From NCBI GenBank assembly GCA_963707075.1, contig CAVPOX010000015.1, positions 310,001 to 374,000 of the forward strand: a stretch of DNA of 64,000 nt, given 5' to 3'. This DNA is from CAXMQZ01 sp963707075 (GTDB taxonomy: Bacteria; Acidobacteriota; Thermoanaerobaculia; Multivoradales; JAHEKO01). Below the pieces are notes generated by a model. The model searched no databases and was not told the DNA's origin. It was given only the letters and a program-made list of their open reading frames with translations. The translations under genes were made by a program, and so were the position numbers. How positions within the stretch are numbered: the first letter of the stretch is position 1; each line of letters begins with the position of its first letter. This document shows positions 1 through 8,900 of this stretch, piece after piece.

Positions 1-897
1 CGAGAAGCGATCGACGTAATCCTTGATCCGGCCGCGTCGATTGTTCTTCAGATCCATCACGAACTCGAGCTTTTCCCGGTCCAGACCATCCTCGTCCAGC
101 ACGGTGCCGTTGGAGTCGGACATCGTGAGGACCTTGCCACCCAGCTCGATCACCTTCTCGGCTGCGTACTGCGCGACGTTGCCGGACCCGGAGACGAGGA
201 CTCTCTTGCCGTTGAGCGAGTCGTTGCGAGTGCCGAGCATTTCCTGGGTGAAATAGACCAGACCATAGCCAGTCGCCTCGGGTCGAATCAGCGATCCCCC
301 CCAGTTGCGACCCTTGCCGGTGAGGACTCCCGTGAACTCGTTGGCCAGCTTCTTGTAGGTACCGAAGAGGTAGCCCAGCTCACGGCCGCCCACACCGATA
401 TCACCGGCGGGAACATCTGTACTGGCTCCGATGTGTCGGTAGAGCTCGGACATGAAGGATTGGCAAAAGCGCATGACCTCACCATCGCTCTTGGCCTTGG
501 GATCGAAGTCCGAACCGCCCTTGCCACCACCGAGAGGAAGGGTCGTGAGGCTGTTCTTGAAGACCTGTTCGAAAGCCAGAAACTTGAGGATGCCGAGGTT
601 GACACTGGGGTGAAAGCGCAGGCCACCCTTGTAGGGTCCGATGGCGCTATTCATTTCGATGCGGAATCCCCGGTTGACCTGGACGTTGCCTCGATCGTCT
701 GTCCAGGGGACCCGAAACATGATGACACGCTCGGGTTCCACGATGCGTTCGAGAATATTGGCGCTGCGATACCTGGGGTTCTGCTCGATGATCGGCCAGA
801 TCGACTCGACCACCTCGTGGACGGCTTGCAGAAACTCCTTTTCGGACGGATTCTTGGCGCTGACCTGCTGCAGAAAGGTGTCGACAGAGTTCGACAT
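1..897 (-). CDS. gdhA: NADP-type glutamate dehydrogenase, 3' end outside window
   Basis: Reading the minus strand from ATG at 897 gives 299 uninterrupted codons running off the left edge. The protein begins MSNSVDTFLQQVSAKNP and contains the hexameric bacterial GDH signatures YKGGLRFHPSVN, LPLGGGKGGSDFDPK and VSGSGNVAQYAAEK (start of the nucleotide-binding domain). These enzymes interconvert 2-oxoglutarate plus ammonium and glutamate, usually with NADPH, and are about 450 residues, so roughly the last third is missing. A strong Shine-Dalgarno (GGAGGGAG) sits a few bases before the ATG. It appears to be a stand-alone gene, separated by about 240 bases from the next minus-strand gene. Cofactor preference is assumed from the family. 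Confidence 0.95.
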   Translation of the reverse strand, partial: MSNSVDTFLQQVSAKNPSEKEFLQAVHEVVESIWPIIEQNPRYRSANILERIVEPERVIMFRVPWTDDRGNVQVNRGFRIEMNSAIGPYKGGLRFHPSVNLGILKFLAFEQVFKNSLTTLPLGGGKGGSDFDPKAKSDGEVMRFCQSFMSELYRHIGASTDVPAGDIGVGGRELGYLFGTYKKLANEFTGVLTGKGRNWGGSLIRPEATGYGLVYFTQEMLGTRNDSLNGKRVLVSGSGNVAQYAAEKVIELGGKVLTMSDSNGTVLDEDGLDREKLEFVMDLKNNRRGRIKDYVDRFS

Positions 898-1134
898 GGT
901 ACTCCCTCCCTAAGACTAGAGTGATGGCGACGAATGAGAGTTAAAGTGTGTGTGTCTCCGGCAGAAGAACCGGTCGGCGAGGGCTCGGGAACGAGCTCAC
1001 CCGGAAATCAAGGATACTCCTTTTCGGCCCGTCGATCCAGCCTTTCCTCCACTCTCGCGAAGGTTGTCGAGCCAGGACCCGGAGACTGGGCAGAGCGATT
1101 CTGAGATGGTCCTCGTGGGGGACCCGGGGCTTGG

Positions 1135-1887
1135 TCAGGAAGAGATGATCGAATCGGACATCAGCTGCGAATCGCCTTCGCTGTTGTCACTGACGATGAT
1201 TCCGTCACGGATCTCTACCTGGCGTGGCGCGCGTTTGGCCAACGCGGCGTCGTGAGTGATCACCAGCATGGTTCGCCCTCCCTCCCAGAGCTCCTGGAAC
1301 AACTCCATGATGTCTCCACCGGACGAGGAGTCGAGGTTTCCGGTGGGTTCGTCTGCGAGCAGGATGTCCGGGTCCATCGCGAGGGCTCGCGCCACCGCGA
1401 CTCTCTGCATCTGTCCGCCCGAGAGCTCGGTCGGTCTGTGATACATGCGCTCGGCCAGACCGACCCGCTCCATCAGCTCCTCGACGCGCTGCTTGCGCCG
1501 CCGCCGACCGAGACCGCCGAAGAGCATCGGCATCTCGACGTTTTCGTAGGCAGTGATCTGCGGCAGCAGATTGAAGTTCTGGAAGACGAACCCGACACGC
1601 TTGTTGCGAATTGTGGCCAACTCTTCCTTCTTGATTCCGGCCACCAGTTCGCCGCTGAGGCGATAGGTCCCTCCTGTCGGCGTGTCCAGGCAACCAATCA
1701 GGTTCATGAGTGTGGACTTTCCAGAGCCGGAGGGTCCGATGATCGCGACGAATTCTCCGTTTCTGACCTCGAGGTCGATCCCCTTCAGGGCTTCCACCTT
1801 GATCTTGCCGGTGTCGTACACCTTGCGAATGTCATCCATGTGGATGACCGGGCCGTGATTCGAAGAAGGATTGTTCTTGGTCATCAT
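1135..1887 (-). CDS. ABC transporter ATP-binding protein, MacB/LolD type
   Basis: This 250-residue protein has a complete ABC ATPase motif set: Walker A GPSGSGKST (51-59), Q-loop in FVFQNFNLLP, signature LSGGQ (155-159), Walker B ILLADEP (175-181) and switch histidine ITHD (H212). The form is typical of LolD/MacB ATPases, which power FtsX-like permeases by mechanotransmission. It is the last gene of a four-gene minus-strand operon; its ATG lies 2 bases after the stop of the preceding permease, so translation is probably coupled. Two ATGs in tandem (1887, 1884) are equally possible starts. A short acidic and serine-rich tail follows the ATPase core. The substrate cannot be read from the sequence. 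Confidence 0.93.
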   Translation of the reverse strand: MMTKNNPSSNHGPVIHMDDIRKVYDTGKIKVEALKGIDLEVRNGEFVAIIGPSGSGKSTLMNLIGCLDTPTGGTYRLSGELVAGIKKEELATIRNKRVGFVFQNFNLLPQITAYENVEMPMLFGGLGRRRRKQRVEELMERVGLAERMYHRPTELSGGQMQRVAVARALAMDPDILLADEPTGNLDSSSGGDIMELFQELWEGGRTMLVITHDAALAKRAPRQVEIRDGIIVSDNSEGDSQLMSDSIISS

Positions 1888-1889
1888 CG

Positions 1890-3146
1890 TTACTCGTAGC
1901 GCAATGTTTCGGCAGGATCCACCGAGGCTGCTCGTTTGGCTGGGAAATAGCCTGCCAGGAGGCCGATGACGCCGAGGACACCGGCTGCGGTAGCCGCGAT
2001 CGTCGGGGAGAGGGTCGGTTTGCCGAGCGCCTGAACCGCCGTGTTGCCCTCGGTGGGGATGAGACTCATAAGCAGGATCAGGGCGGTCGCCATGACCATC
2101 CCGAGCAGGCCGCCGAGCAGAGTATAGGTCAGCCCTTCCAGGACGATGGGGCCCGTTATCCAGTGACTTCGCGCCCCGAGTGCCATCTTGACGCCGATCT
2201 CACGGGTACGCTCCTTGACGACCGCATACATGATGTTGGCGACTCCGATACCGCCTACAGTCAGGGTTAGCACGCCTATGACACTGAGGAAGATCTTGAT
2301 TCCCATCAGAATCGCGTTTCGAATCTTCCCGGATTCGACGGTGTCCCAGGTGCCCAGAACCCGTTCGTCCTCTGGGTCGAAGGCGTACCTCTGGCTCAGG
2401 ATTCGAGTCGCCTCGGCCAACACCGACTTCATTTGGGAGGGATCTTCCGGCTTGAGGACCAGGTTGGACAGGCGGTCTCCGCCGTACTGCGCGTAGTGCG
2501 TTCGAATCGGAATGACTGCGTGGTCCGAATCCATGCCGCTGTAGTTGCCGAACATCATCTTCTCGATCAACACGCCGACGACGGTGTAGGGAACGGTGTC
2601 GATCAACATGGTCTTGCCGACTGGATCCTCGGCGCCGAAGAGGCGTTCGGCGACGCCGTCACCGATGAAGACCACACGACGTCGCTGAGCATCATCGAGA
2701 GGATTGAGAAACCGCCCTCCCGCGACAGGAATCTGGTTTCGCAGATCCCCCCAGACGGTGCTCACGCCCTTGAGATAGCCGTTCACGGTGTTCTCGCCAT
2801 ATGTCAGATTGGCTCTGTAGCGGATGATCTCTCCGCTGACGCCCACCAGCCCTGGTACTCGCAGGCGCAGAGTCTGGATGTCGTCGATCCGGGGACGGAT
2901 CGGCCGGCCAGCGGGCATTCCCTTCCAGGGCTTGGTCGTCTCGCCCGGCCAGATCACTGCGATATCGGTGCCCATCCCGGCCCAGGCGTCCATCAGTGAG
3001 ATCCCCAGCCCCTCGCCGAAGGCCAACAGGAGCAGCAGTGCCAGGGTGCCCCAGGCAATCGCCGCAATGGTGAGAATCGCTCGCTTCTTCTGCACGCGGG
3101 AGGACCTCATGAAGAGCTGTAGGACCATGAAACGAGGGCGACTCAC
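1890..3146 (-). CDS. MacB-type ABC transporter permease (second of pair)
   Basis: This 418-residue protein has the MacB architecture: an N-terminal membrane helix (about 22-45), a large periplasmic MacB_PCD region (about 50-265) and a C-terminal FtsX domain with three helices. The FtsX motif VGGIGVANIMYAVVKERTREIG is followed by KMALGAR. The start is GTG at 3146 with a GGAG Shine-Dalgarno that overlaps the end of the upstream permease gene. It is clearly paralogous to that neighbour (both end in an AGYFPAKRAA or AGYFPARAAA segment followed by a P-x-x-x-L/M tail), suggesting a heterodimeric permease. It lacks an ATPase domain, which is encoded separately downstream. Confidence 0.92.
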   Translation of the reverse strand: MSRPRFMVLQLFMRSSRVQKKRAILTIAAIAWGTLALLLLLAFGEGLGISLMDAWAGMGTDIAVIWPGETTKPWKGMPAGRPIRPRIDDIQTLRLRVPGLVGVSGEIIRYRANLTYGENTVNGYLKGVSTVWGDLRNQIPVAGGRFLNPLDDAQRRRVVFIGDGVAERLFGAEDPVGKTMLIDTVPYTVVGVLIEKMMFGNYSGMDSDHAVIPIRTHYAQYGGDRLSNLVLKPEDPSQMKSVLAEATRILSQRYAFDPEDERVLGTWDTVESGKIRNAILMGIKIFLSVIGVLTLTVGGIGVANIMYAVVKERTREIGVKMALGARSHWITGPIVLEGLTYTLLGGLLGMVMATALILLMSLIPTEGNTAVQALGKPTLSPTIAATAAGVLGVIGLLAGYFPAKRAASVDPAETLRYE

Positions 3147-3156
3147 GACGGTTCTC

Positions 3157-4389
3157 CTAGTTCATTTTCATGGCGACGACAGGATCCAGGTTGGCGGCGG
3201 CTCGAGCCGGGAAGTAGCCAGCGATGAGTCCGATCAAACCGAGAAGGGAGGCGGTCAGGATTGCTACCGGTGTGCTTACCGCGGGAATGCCGATGTACTC
3301 TTCCATGCTGGAGGGCCAAATGGCACAGACCCCTACGGTGATCAGGAGACCAATAGCTCCACCGACTGCAGTGATGATCAGAGTCTCCGCAAGAAACTGT
3401 CCGAGAATGCCACGCGGCTTCGCTCCCAGGGCCATCTTGATCCCCACTTCGGGGGTCCGCTCCTCGACGACCACATTCATGATGTTGGAAACGCCGATGC
3501 CTCCGACCACCAAGGTCAACGACCCGACTATTCCGAGGAATAGATTGAAGGCAAACATGAAGGAATCCATGAATTGGAACATCTCCGTGGTGTCCCACAC
3601 TCCCAGGGCTTCCTCGTCATCAGGGTCGAAACGATGCCGCGCCGCGAGGATTCCGCGAACCTCTTCGGTGGCCGCCTTGGTCCGCTGTACGTCTCGGCTG
3701 GTGAAGATGAACAGATCTACGTACTTCTGACCGGTCAAGGCCCTGAAGGTCGAGCCGGGAATGATCAACTTGTCTTTGTCCCGACCGCTATAGGAGGAGT
3801 CCTGTTCCTTCGCCTGCAATACTCCCACCACGGTGAATGGTGATCCGTGCAAGCGAAAGACCTGACCTATCGGGTCTCCGGAGCCGAAGAGGGTCTCCGC
3901 CAACTCGTTGCCGACAAAGGCTACCCTTCTCTTTTTCTGCTCGTCCAGAGTATTCAGGAATCGCCCACCTGCCTGAGGAATCATGTTGCGCATCTCGCCA
4001 AACTCGGGACTTACGCCCGAGACGTCGACTGCCATGGTTCGCGTACCGAGCTTGAGCTGCAAGGATTCGGTGTACTCACTGGAGATGGCATCGACCTCTG
4101 CTGCACTTCGACGAACGAGATCGATGTCCTCTTCGTTGACGCGGATGCGGCGGCCCTTGCCCAGCCCCTCGAAAGGCATCGAGGTCAACGAAGGGAAAAC
4201 GATGACGATGGCATTGCCGAGCCCAGCCGTGTTCTTGAGCATCTGATGGTGCATGGCTTGCCCGAAGGCCATTAGCAAGCTGACTGCCACTGTGCCCCAC
4301 ACAATACCCAAAGTCGTCAGAAACGTCCGCATCTTCTGCGTTCGCAGGTCACGGGCCAGTTGACGCAATGGATTTAAGACGAAGCTCAT
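3157..4389 (-). CDS. MacB-type ABC transporter permease (first of pair)
   Basis: This 410-residue MacB/FtsX-family permease has one N-terminal helix (about 20-45), a periplasmic MacB_PCD domain and three C-terminal helices starting at the motif VGGIGVSNIMNVVVEERTPE. The ATG at 4389 lies 4 bases after the stop of the adaptor gene, so the two are probably translationally coupled. With the adaptor, second permease and ATPase it forms a complete tripartite-type efflux or lipoprotein-export operon lacking only an outer-membrane channel. Compared with the second permease the extracytoplasmic region is similar in length but clearly diverged, which fits a heterodimer rather than a recent duplication. 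Confidence 0.92.
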   Translation of the reverse strand: MSFVLNPLRQLARDLRTQKMRTFLTTLGIVWGTVAVSLLMAFGQAMHHQMLKNTAGLGNAIVIVFPSLTSMPFEGLGKGRRIRVNEEDIDLVRRSAAEVDAISSEYTESLQLKLGTRTMAVDVSGVSPEFGEMRNMIPQAGGRFLNTLDEQKKRRVAFVGNELAETLFGSGDPIGQVFRLHGSPFTVVGVLQAKEQDSSYSGRDKDKLIIPGSTFRALTGQKYVDLFIFTSRDVQRTKAATEEVRGILAARHRFDPDDEEALGVWDTTEMFQFMDSFMFAFNLFLGIVGSLTLVVGGIGVSNIMNVVVEERTPEVGIKMALGAKPRGILGQFLAETLIITAVGGAIGLLITVGVCAIWPSSMEEYIGIPAVSTPVAILTASLLGLIGLIAGYFPARAAANLDPVVAMKMN

Positions 4390-4393
4390 GATC

Positions 4394-5506
4394 CTAGAAG
4401 ATGTCCCGTGGTGGCCGCTGGACGATCTGATCCCCTTCTTTCAACCCGCTCACTACCTCGATATTGAGGCCATCCGAGAGGCCAGCCACGATCTCGGTTT
4501 TGACGGGCTCTCCTTCTGGCGTTGCAGGCGGCAACTCGACAAAAGCCTTGGCTCCGTCGTCTTCGAAGAGCACCAGTCTTTCGGGTACCAGCAGGATGTC
4601 TGTCTTCTCCCGGATGATCAGATCCGCTGTCGAAGAATATCCGGCCCGCAGCACTACCTCGGGATTCTTGACTTCGTGCAGCTCGATTTCGACTTCAAAG
4701 AGCCTTGCGCCCTCCTCTTGTATCGCCTGGGGAGAAATACGACTCAGATAGCCGGTGACCTCCTCACCTGGCAAAGCGCCGATGTTGAGTCGAGCCGGCA
4801 CTCCGACCTTGAGCTTGCCGACATCGATCTCATCGACAGTCCCCTTGAATATCAGGTCACTCATGTCGGCCACCGTCGCCATGACGGTACCCTCCTGGAA
4901 GGTCGTGAGGGGTACGACGGGATCTCCCGGGTCGACTTCGCGCTGCAGCACAATGCCGGCGGCGGGAGCCCGAATGATCGACTCCATCTGACGCCCGCGA
5001 CCAGAGATCTTGCCTTCCCGAACGAGCTCCAGGCTGTCCCTGGCTCCCTGCAGCTCGATCTGGGCCAGCTCGAAAGCTTCCCGTCGCGCATCCTCCTCTT
5101 CAGTGGCAATGATCCCCTGGTCGGCCAGTTGTGACGAACGCTGCCAGTCGGATTCGGCTCGTTTGTACGCGGCATCGGCTGCTTGCACGCGACGCTGTGC
5201 CTCGACCAGTTCAGTAGGCGTTGGATCGGGCACGATCTCGAAGAGAGGGTCGCCGGGTTTGACGCTGTCGCCAACTTCGACGGCACAGCGTTTGACGATG
5301 CCCGGAATCTTCGACTTGACTTCGAACTTCAGTCGCGGTTCTATCTGGCCGACGGCGATGGCCTTTTCGGTGATAGATCCCTGTTCGGCGGCGAAGAGCT
5401 CGAATGGTGCCTCCTTCTCTCTGTTCTTCTGTAGCCAGAAGTAGCCGGCTACCACAGCGCCCGCCACAATCAGAAAGATGAACAGCATCTTGAGCAGTTT
5501 CTTCAT
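4394..5506 (-). CDS. HlyD/MacA-type periplasmic adaptor protein
   Basis: This 370-residue membrane-fusion protein starts with a single signal-anchor (LLKMLFIFLIVAGAVVAGYFW). It then has a split biotinyl-lipoyl-like domain (GIVKRCAVEVGDSVKPGDPL and IRAPAAGIVLQREVDPGDPV), an alpha-helical hairpin between them (about 105-165), and beta-barrel and membrane-proximal domains at the C terminus. The family links inner-membrane permeases to an outer-membrane channel. It is the first gene of the operon with the two MacB-type permeases and the ATPase. The ATG is preceded by GGAGGAG at good spacing. The 171-base region between this gene and the divergent lipoprotein gene must hold the promoter, but no clear boxes were recognised. 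Confidence 0.93.
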   Translation of the reverse strand: MKKLLKMLFIFLIVAGAVVAGYFWLQKNREKEAPFELFAAEQGSITEKAIAVGQIEPRLKFEVKSKIPGIVKRCAVEVGDSVKPGDPLFEIVPDPTPTELVEAQRRVQAADAAYKRAESDWQRSSQLADQGIIATEEEDARREAFELAQIELQGARDSLELVREGKISGRGRQMESIIRAPAAGIVLQREVDPGDPVVPLTTFQEGTVMATVADMSDLIFKGTVDEIDVGKLKVGVPARLNIGALPGEEVTGYLSRISPQAIQEEGARLFEVEIELHEVKNPEVVLRAGYSSTADLIIREKTDILLVPERLVLFEDDGAKAFVELPPATPEGEPVKTEIVAGLSDGLNIEVVSGLKEGDQIVQRPPRDIF

Positions 5507-5677
5507 CGGTGAGTCTCCTCCGTACCTCCGACTTCGGGATGCTCCATGGCGTTTCCCTAGTGTGACCTACGGATGAGACACGGTTGAGTTTCGCTGGCTG
5601 CGGAATCTCCGGAGTAGGCCGGCTGGCTGGTTGAAGCCACAGCCTTGGGTTAGTCTCACGCAGGAGGTGACCGGTTC

Positions 5678-7624
5678 GTGAGAATGCTCGAAGTGGTTGC
5701 GGTGTTGCTGATGGTTGCCAGCCTGATGTTTTGGGGTTGTCGCTCGTCCGAGCAGGCTGGCAGCGAAGGGTCGCCGACAAGTGTATCGCCGTCCGCTCGC
5801 CCGGAAATCGTCGAGGCGCTGCGTCTGGATGGAGAGGCCGTTCGACACTCCTCGGATGGCGGTGGAAGTGTGCGATTCGAATCCACTCCTCTTCCTGTCG
5901 CCGCTGGTCGGGCGAGCACCTGGAGCTTCATCTACCGGGCCGGTCCGGAGGGAATCGTTGAAGACGGATGGCTCTTCTTCCAGGCCCCACCCTTCTGGGG
6001 TTGGAGCACACCCCAGACCCTCATGCCAGATCGGCCAGGGTACACGCTGGTGGAGACGGCGGCAGAGGGGATCGTTTTGGAGCCGGAGACCATCGACCAA
6101 CTGCTGCTGGCCGTCCGCATCCGTGGCAGGGCCCTGCTCGCCGGGGAGGAGATCCGCCTGGTTTACGGTGCAGGGGAATCCGGGGCAACAGCAGATCGGT
6201 TCGCCGAATCCGAGTCTTGTTTCTTCTTCGCGGTCGACGGAGATGGTGACGGCGTGCGATCTCTGTTGCCCGAGCCTGTCTGCACGGTGGTGACCGCTGG
6301 GCCTGCCGCGCGGCTGGCCTTGACCTTGCCATCGACTGGCAAGCCAGGTGGCGAGGGCGTTTTGACCCTGGCCGTGCTCGATGCAGTCGGAAACCGTGTT
6401 ACCGACTGGACTGGATCCGTGAGCTTGACTGCTCCCGAGATCGTCGACCTCCCCGAACGAGTCGAGTTCGGACTGGAGCACCAGGGTGCTCGCAGGATTG
6501 TCTTCAAGGCTGGCGATGAGGGGGTGGTCGTGGTCGGTGCGGATACCGGGACCGGGCTGCAGGGCAGGAGCAACCCCCTGAAGGTCGATTCAAAGGTCAG
6601 AAGAGTCCTGTGGGCGGACCTGCATGGCCATTCAGGATTGACCGACGGGACAGGGACTCCCAAAGACTACTTCCGGTACGCGCGGGAAGTCTCGGCTCTC
6701 GATGTCGTTGCGCTGACAGATCACGATCATTGGGGCATGCAGCCACTGGCCCTGCATCCCGAGGTCTGGGAGGAGATCCGGCGCGAGACCGAGCTCTTTC
6801 ATCGCCCGGAGGCCTTTGTCACTCTCCTGGGATACGAATGGACGAGCTGGATTCATGGGCACCGTCATGTGCTCTATTTCTCCGACCAGGGACAGATTTT
6901 CAGCTCGGTGGACGCGGAGTTCGAATCTCCGCTTCAGCTCTGGGATGCACTACGAGAGACGGATGCCTTGACATTCGCGCATCACTCCGCGGGCGGACCG
7001 ATCGCGACGAACTGGGAGATACCGCCCGATCCCGAGCTCGAACCGGTTACCGAGATCGTTTCAGTCCACGGCAGCAGCGAAGCTCTCGATTCCCCCGCGG
7101 GCATCTACAGCCCGGTCGTCGGGAATTTCGTCCGCGACGTTCTGCAGCGTGGGTACGTCTTCGGTTTTGTGGGCAGCGGTGACAGTCACGATGGGCATCC
7201 AGGATTTGCCCATCTCAACGCGGCTAGTGGAGGGATGGCCGCCATTCTGAGTGAGGAGCTCACGCGCGATGGCGTGAAGGATGCGCTGAAACGACGTCGG
7301 GTCTACGCGACCAACGGACCCAGGATCCTCCTCGAGGCGGAGCTCGCAGATTGGCCGATGGGCTCGACGGTCGAAGCCCGTGCTGTGGCTGCCCTGGCAG
7401 CCGAGGAGAGGGTGTTGAAGGTGACAGTGACTGGTACGAGCGGCTTGGAACGAGTCGAGTTGATTCGCACCGGGGAGATAGTGGAAAGCGTCGATTGCGC
7501 GGCCAGTCCCGTTTGCACCACGTCCTTTGCCGTCTTGAATCTCGACTCGGGTGAGTACTTCTATGTTCGGGCCATTCAATCCGATGGTGGTGCGGCCTGG
7601 GCGAGTCCGTTCTATGTCCGTTAG
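5678..7624 (+). CDS. DUF3604 / PHP-domain lipoprotein
   Basis: This 648-residue protein begins with a lipoprotein-type signal ending in FWGC (lipobox cysteine about residue 21). Residues 25-305 form a beta-rich, probably Ig-like region. A PHP-like metal-binding domain follows, with ADLHGHSGLTDG (D314, H316, H318), ALTDHDHWG, TFAHHSAGG and GSGDSHDGHPG, as in DUF3604 proteins. This suggests a metal-dependent phosphoesterase or related hydrolase at the envelope; the substrate is unknown. The GTG start at 5678 is chosen because AGGAGG lies 10 bases upstream, too far from the ATG at 5684. It is transcribed divergently from the efflux operon, and its stop overlaps the stop of the converging small gene. 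Confidence 0.85.
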   Translation: MRMLEVVAVLLMVASLMFWGCRSSEQAGSEGSPTSVSPSARPEIVEALRLDGEAVRHSSDGGGSVRFESTPLPVAAGRASTWSFIYRAGPEGIVEDGWLFFQAPPFWGWSTPQTLMPDRPGYTLVETAAEGIVLEPETIDQLLLAVRIRGRALLAGEEIRLVYGAGESGATADRFAESESCFFFAVDGDGDGVRSLLPEPVCTVVTAGPAARLALTLPSTGKPGGEGVLTLAVLDAVGNRVTDWTGSVSLTAPEIVDLPERVEFGLEHQGARRIVFKAGDEGVVVVGADTGTGLQGRSNPLKVDSKVRRVLWADLHGHSGLTDGTGTPKDYFRYAREVSALDVVALTDHDHWGMQPLALHPEVWEEIRRETELFHRPEAFVTLLGYEWTSWIHGHRHVLYFSDQGQIFSSVDAEFESPLQLWDALRETDALTFAHHSAGGPIATNWEIPPDPELEPVTEIVSVHGSSEALDSPAGIYSPVVGNFVRDVLQRGYVFGFVGSGDSHDGHPGFAHLNAASGGMAAILSEELTRDGVKDALKRRRVYATNGPRILLEAELADWPMGSTVEARAVAALAAEERVLKVTVTGTSGLERVELIRTGEIVESVDCAASPVCTTSFAVLNLDSGEYFYVRAIQSDGGAAWASPFYVR

Positions 7625-7815
7625 AGTCCGACGAAACGCAGCAGGGCTTTGAGGGAGAAGTAGAGGCCGATAAATAGCGCTATGGAAACCGCGGTCAGGG
7701 CGAGCGCCTGGGCGCGCGACCGGTGGTGGTCGACGATGAGAAATGTCGCGACCGTGGTGATCCCCGCGAAGAGCCAGAACAGAATCCAGGCCATCGTCGA
7801 TTCTTGATCCTGCAT
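7621..7815 (-). CDS. small two-helix membrane protein, unknown function
   Basis: This 64-residue hydrophobic protein has two predicted membrane helices (about 9-27 and 37-58) separated by a short basic loop (HHRSRAQ). An AGGG element lies 8 bases before the ATG. Its stop overlaps the stop of the converging DUF3604 lipoprotein gene by 4 bases. No family was recognised. Coding status is supported by the ribosome-binding site and the coherent amphipathic/hydrophobic pattern, but such a short gene remains uncertain. Confidence 0.55.
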   Translation of the reverse strand: MQDQESTMAWILFWLFAGITTVATFLIVDHHRSRAQALALTAVSIALFIGLYFSLKALLRFVGL

Positions 7816-7859
7816 GTTGCTACCCTAACAGGATGTCGACGATTTCAGGAGGGAGAGGA

Positions 7860-8900
7860 ATGAGCTCGCTGCAAACACGCGTGACCGAACACCTTGGCGT
7901 CGACCTTCCCATCATCTGCGGTCCCATGTATCCGTGTAGTAACCCCGAGTTGGTGGCAGCGGCTTCGGAGGCCGGAGGACTCGGTGTGATCCAGCCCCTG
8001 TCCATGGAGTATGTGCATGGCTATCCGTTGCCACAAGGAATCAGGAAGATTCGGGAGTCGACCCGCAAGCCGGTCGGGCTGAACGTCATCGTGGAGCGTT
8101 CCGCGAAGAAATACCTCGAGCGCATGGAGCGGTATGTCGACCAGGCACTCGAGGACGGCATCCGGCTCTTCGTCACGTCGCTTGGCAACCCTGGCTGGGT
8201 CGTCGAACGCGCCCATGCGGCAGACGGTGTGGTCTATCACGACGTTACCGAACGCCGTTGGGCGCTGAAAGCAGTCGAGTCGGGAGTCGATGGCCTGATC
8301 GCTGTCAATAGCCGAGCTGGGGGCCACGCCGGCCCCAGATCGCCCCAGGCTCTCTATGCAGAGCTCGAGGACCTTGGGCTTCCCCTGGTATGTGCGGGTG
8401 GGGTAGGTACGGAGCGAGACTTCGTCGAGGCGCTGGAGCTGGGTTACGGTGCTGTCCAGATGGGGACTCGCTTCATCGTCACCGAGGAGTGCAACGCCAG
8501 CCAGGACTACAAGGACGCCATCATTCGGGCTGGTGAGAGGGACATCGTGCTCACGGAGCGGCTGACCGGAGTGCCCGTGGCGGTGATCAACACTCCCTAT
8601 ATCGAGAAGATCGGAACCCGCGCGGGCCCCTTGGCGCGGAAAATGCTGCGTGGCCGCAGAAGCAAGCACTGGATGCGCATGATCTACTCCCTGCAGTCCC
8701 TGTGGAAACTCAAGAAGAGCTCCTACAGCTCCTTTTCCTATCGTGACTATCTGCAGGCGGGCAAGAGCGCCGAAGGGGTCGAAAGCGTAGAAACAGTCGC
8801 GCAGATCATGGAGCGATTTGCGGCTGCCGCCACCTCGGAGGAAGCTCAGGTTCCGGAGGCGACTTCGACAGGGGTGAAGGCCATTCCATCGGGCTCGTGA
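7860..8900 (+). CDS. nitronate monooxygenase-like FMN enzyme (NPD family)
   Basis: This TIM-barrel flavoprotein of about 346 residues belongs to the 2-nitropropane dioxygenase/nitronate monooxygenase family. The N-terminal PIICGPMYPCSNPELVAA segment, the GGHAGPRS loop and the phosphate-binding segment VCAGGVGTERDFVEALELG followed by AVQMGTRF are characteristic. Members use FMN to oxidise nitronates or related substrates; annotation by homology in this family is often loose. The ATG at 7860 is preferred to 7833 because AGGAGGGAGAGG sits directly upstream of it. The last 55 bases overlap the 3' end of the converging YVTN propeller gene. Confidence 0.88.
   Translation: MSSLQTRVTEHLGVDLPIICGPMYPCSNPELVAAASEAGGLGVIQPLSMEYVHGYPLPQGIRKIRESTRKPVGLNVIVERSAKKYLERMERYVDQALEDGIRLFVTSLGNPGWVVERAHAADGVVYHDVTERRWALKAVESGVDGLIAVNSRAGGHAGPRSPQALYAELEDLGLPLVCAGGVGTERDFVEALELGYGAVQMGTRFIVTEECNASQDYKDAIIRAGERDIVLTERLTGVPVAVINTPYIEKIGTRAGPLARKMLRGRRSKHWMRMIYSLQSLWKLKKSSYSSFSYRDYLQAGKSAEGVESVETVAQIMERFAAAATSEEAQVPEATSTGVKAIPSGS

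Noticed and set aside
945..958. GTGTGTGTGT run between gdhA and the efflux operon
   Set aside because: A short dinucleotide run with no flanking promoter, coding or repeat structure.
5567..6481. Minus-strand open frame of 304 codons over the DUF3604 gene
   Set aside because: No motif, low-complexity Gln/Gly/Arg-rich translation, antisense to a coherent lipoprotein gene.
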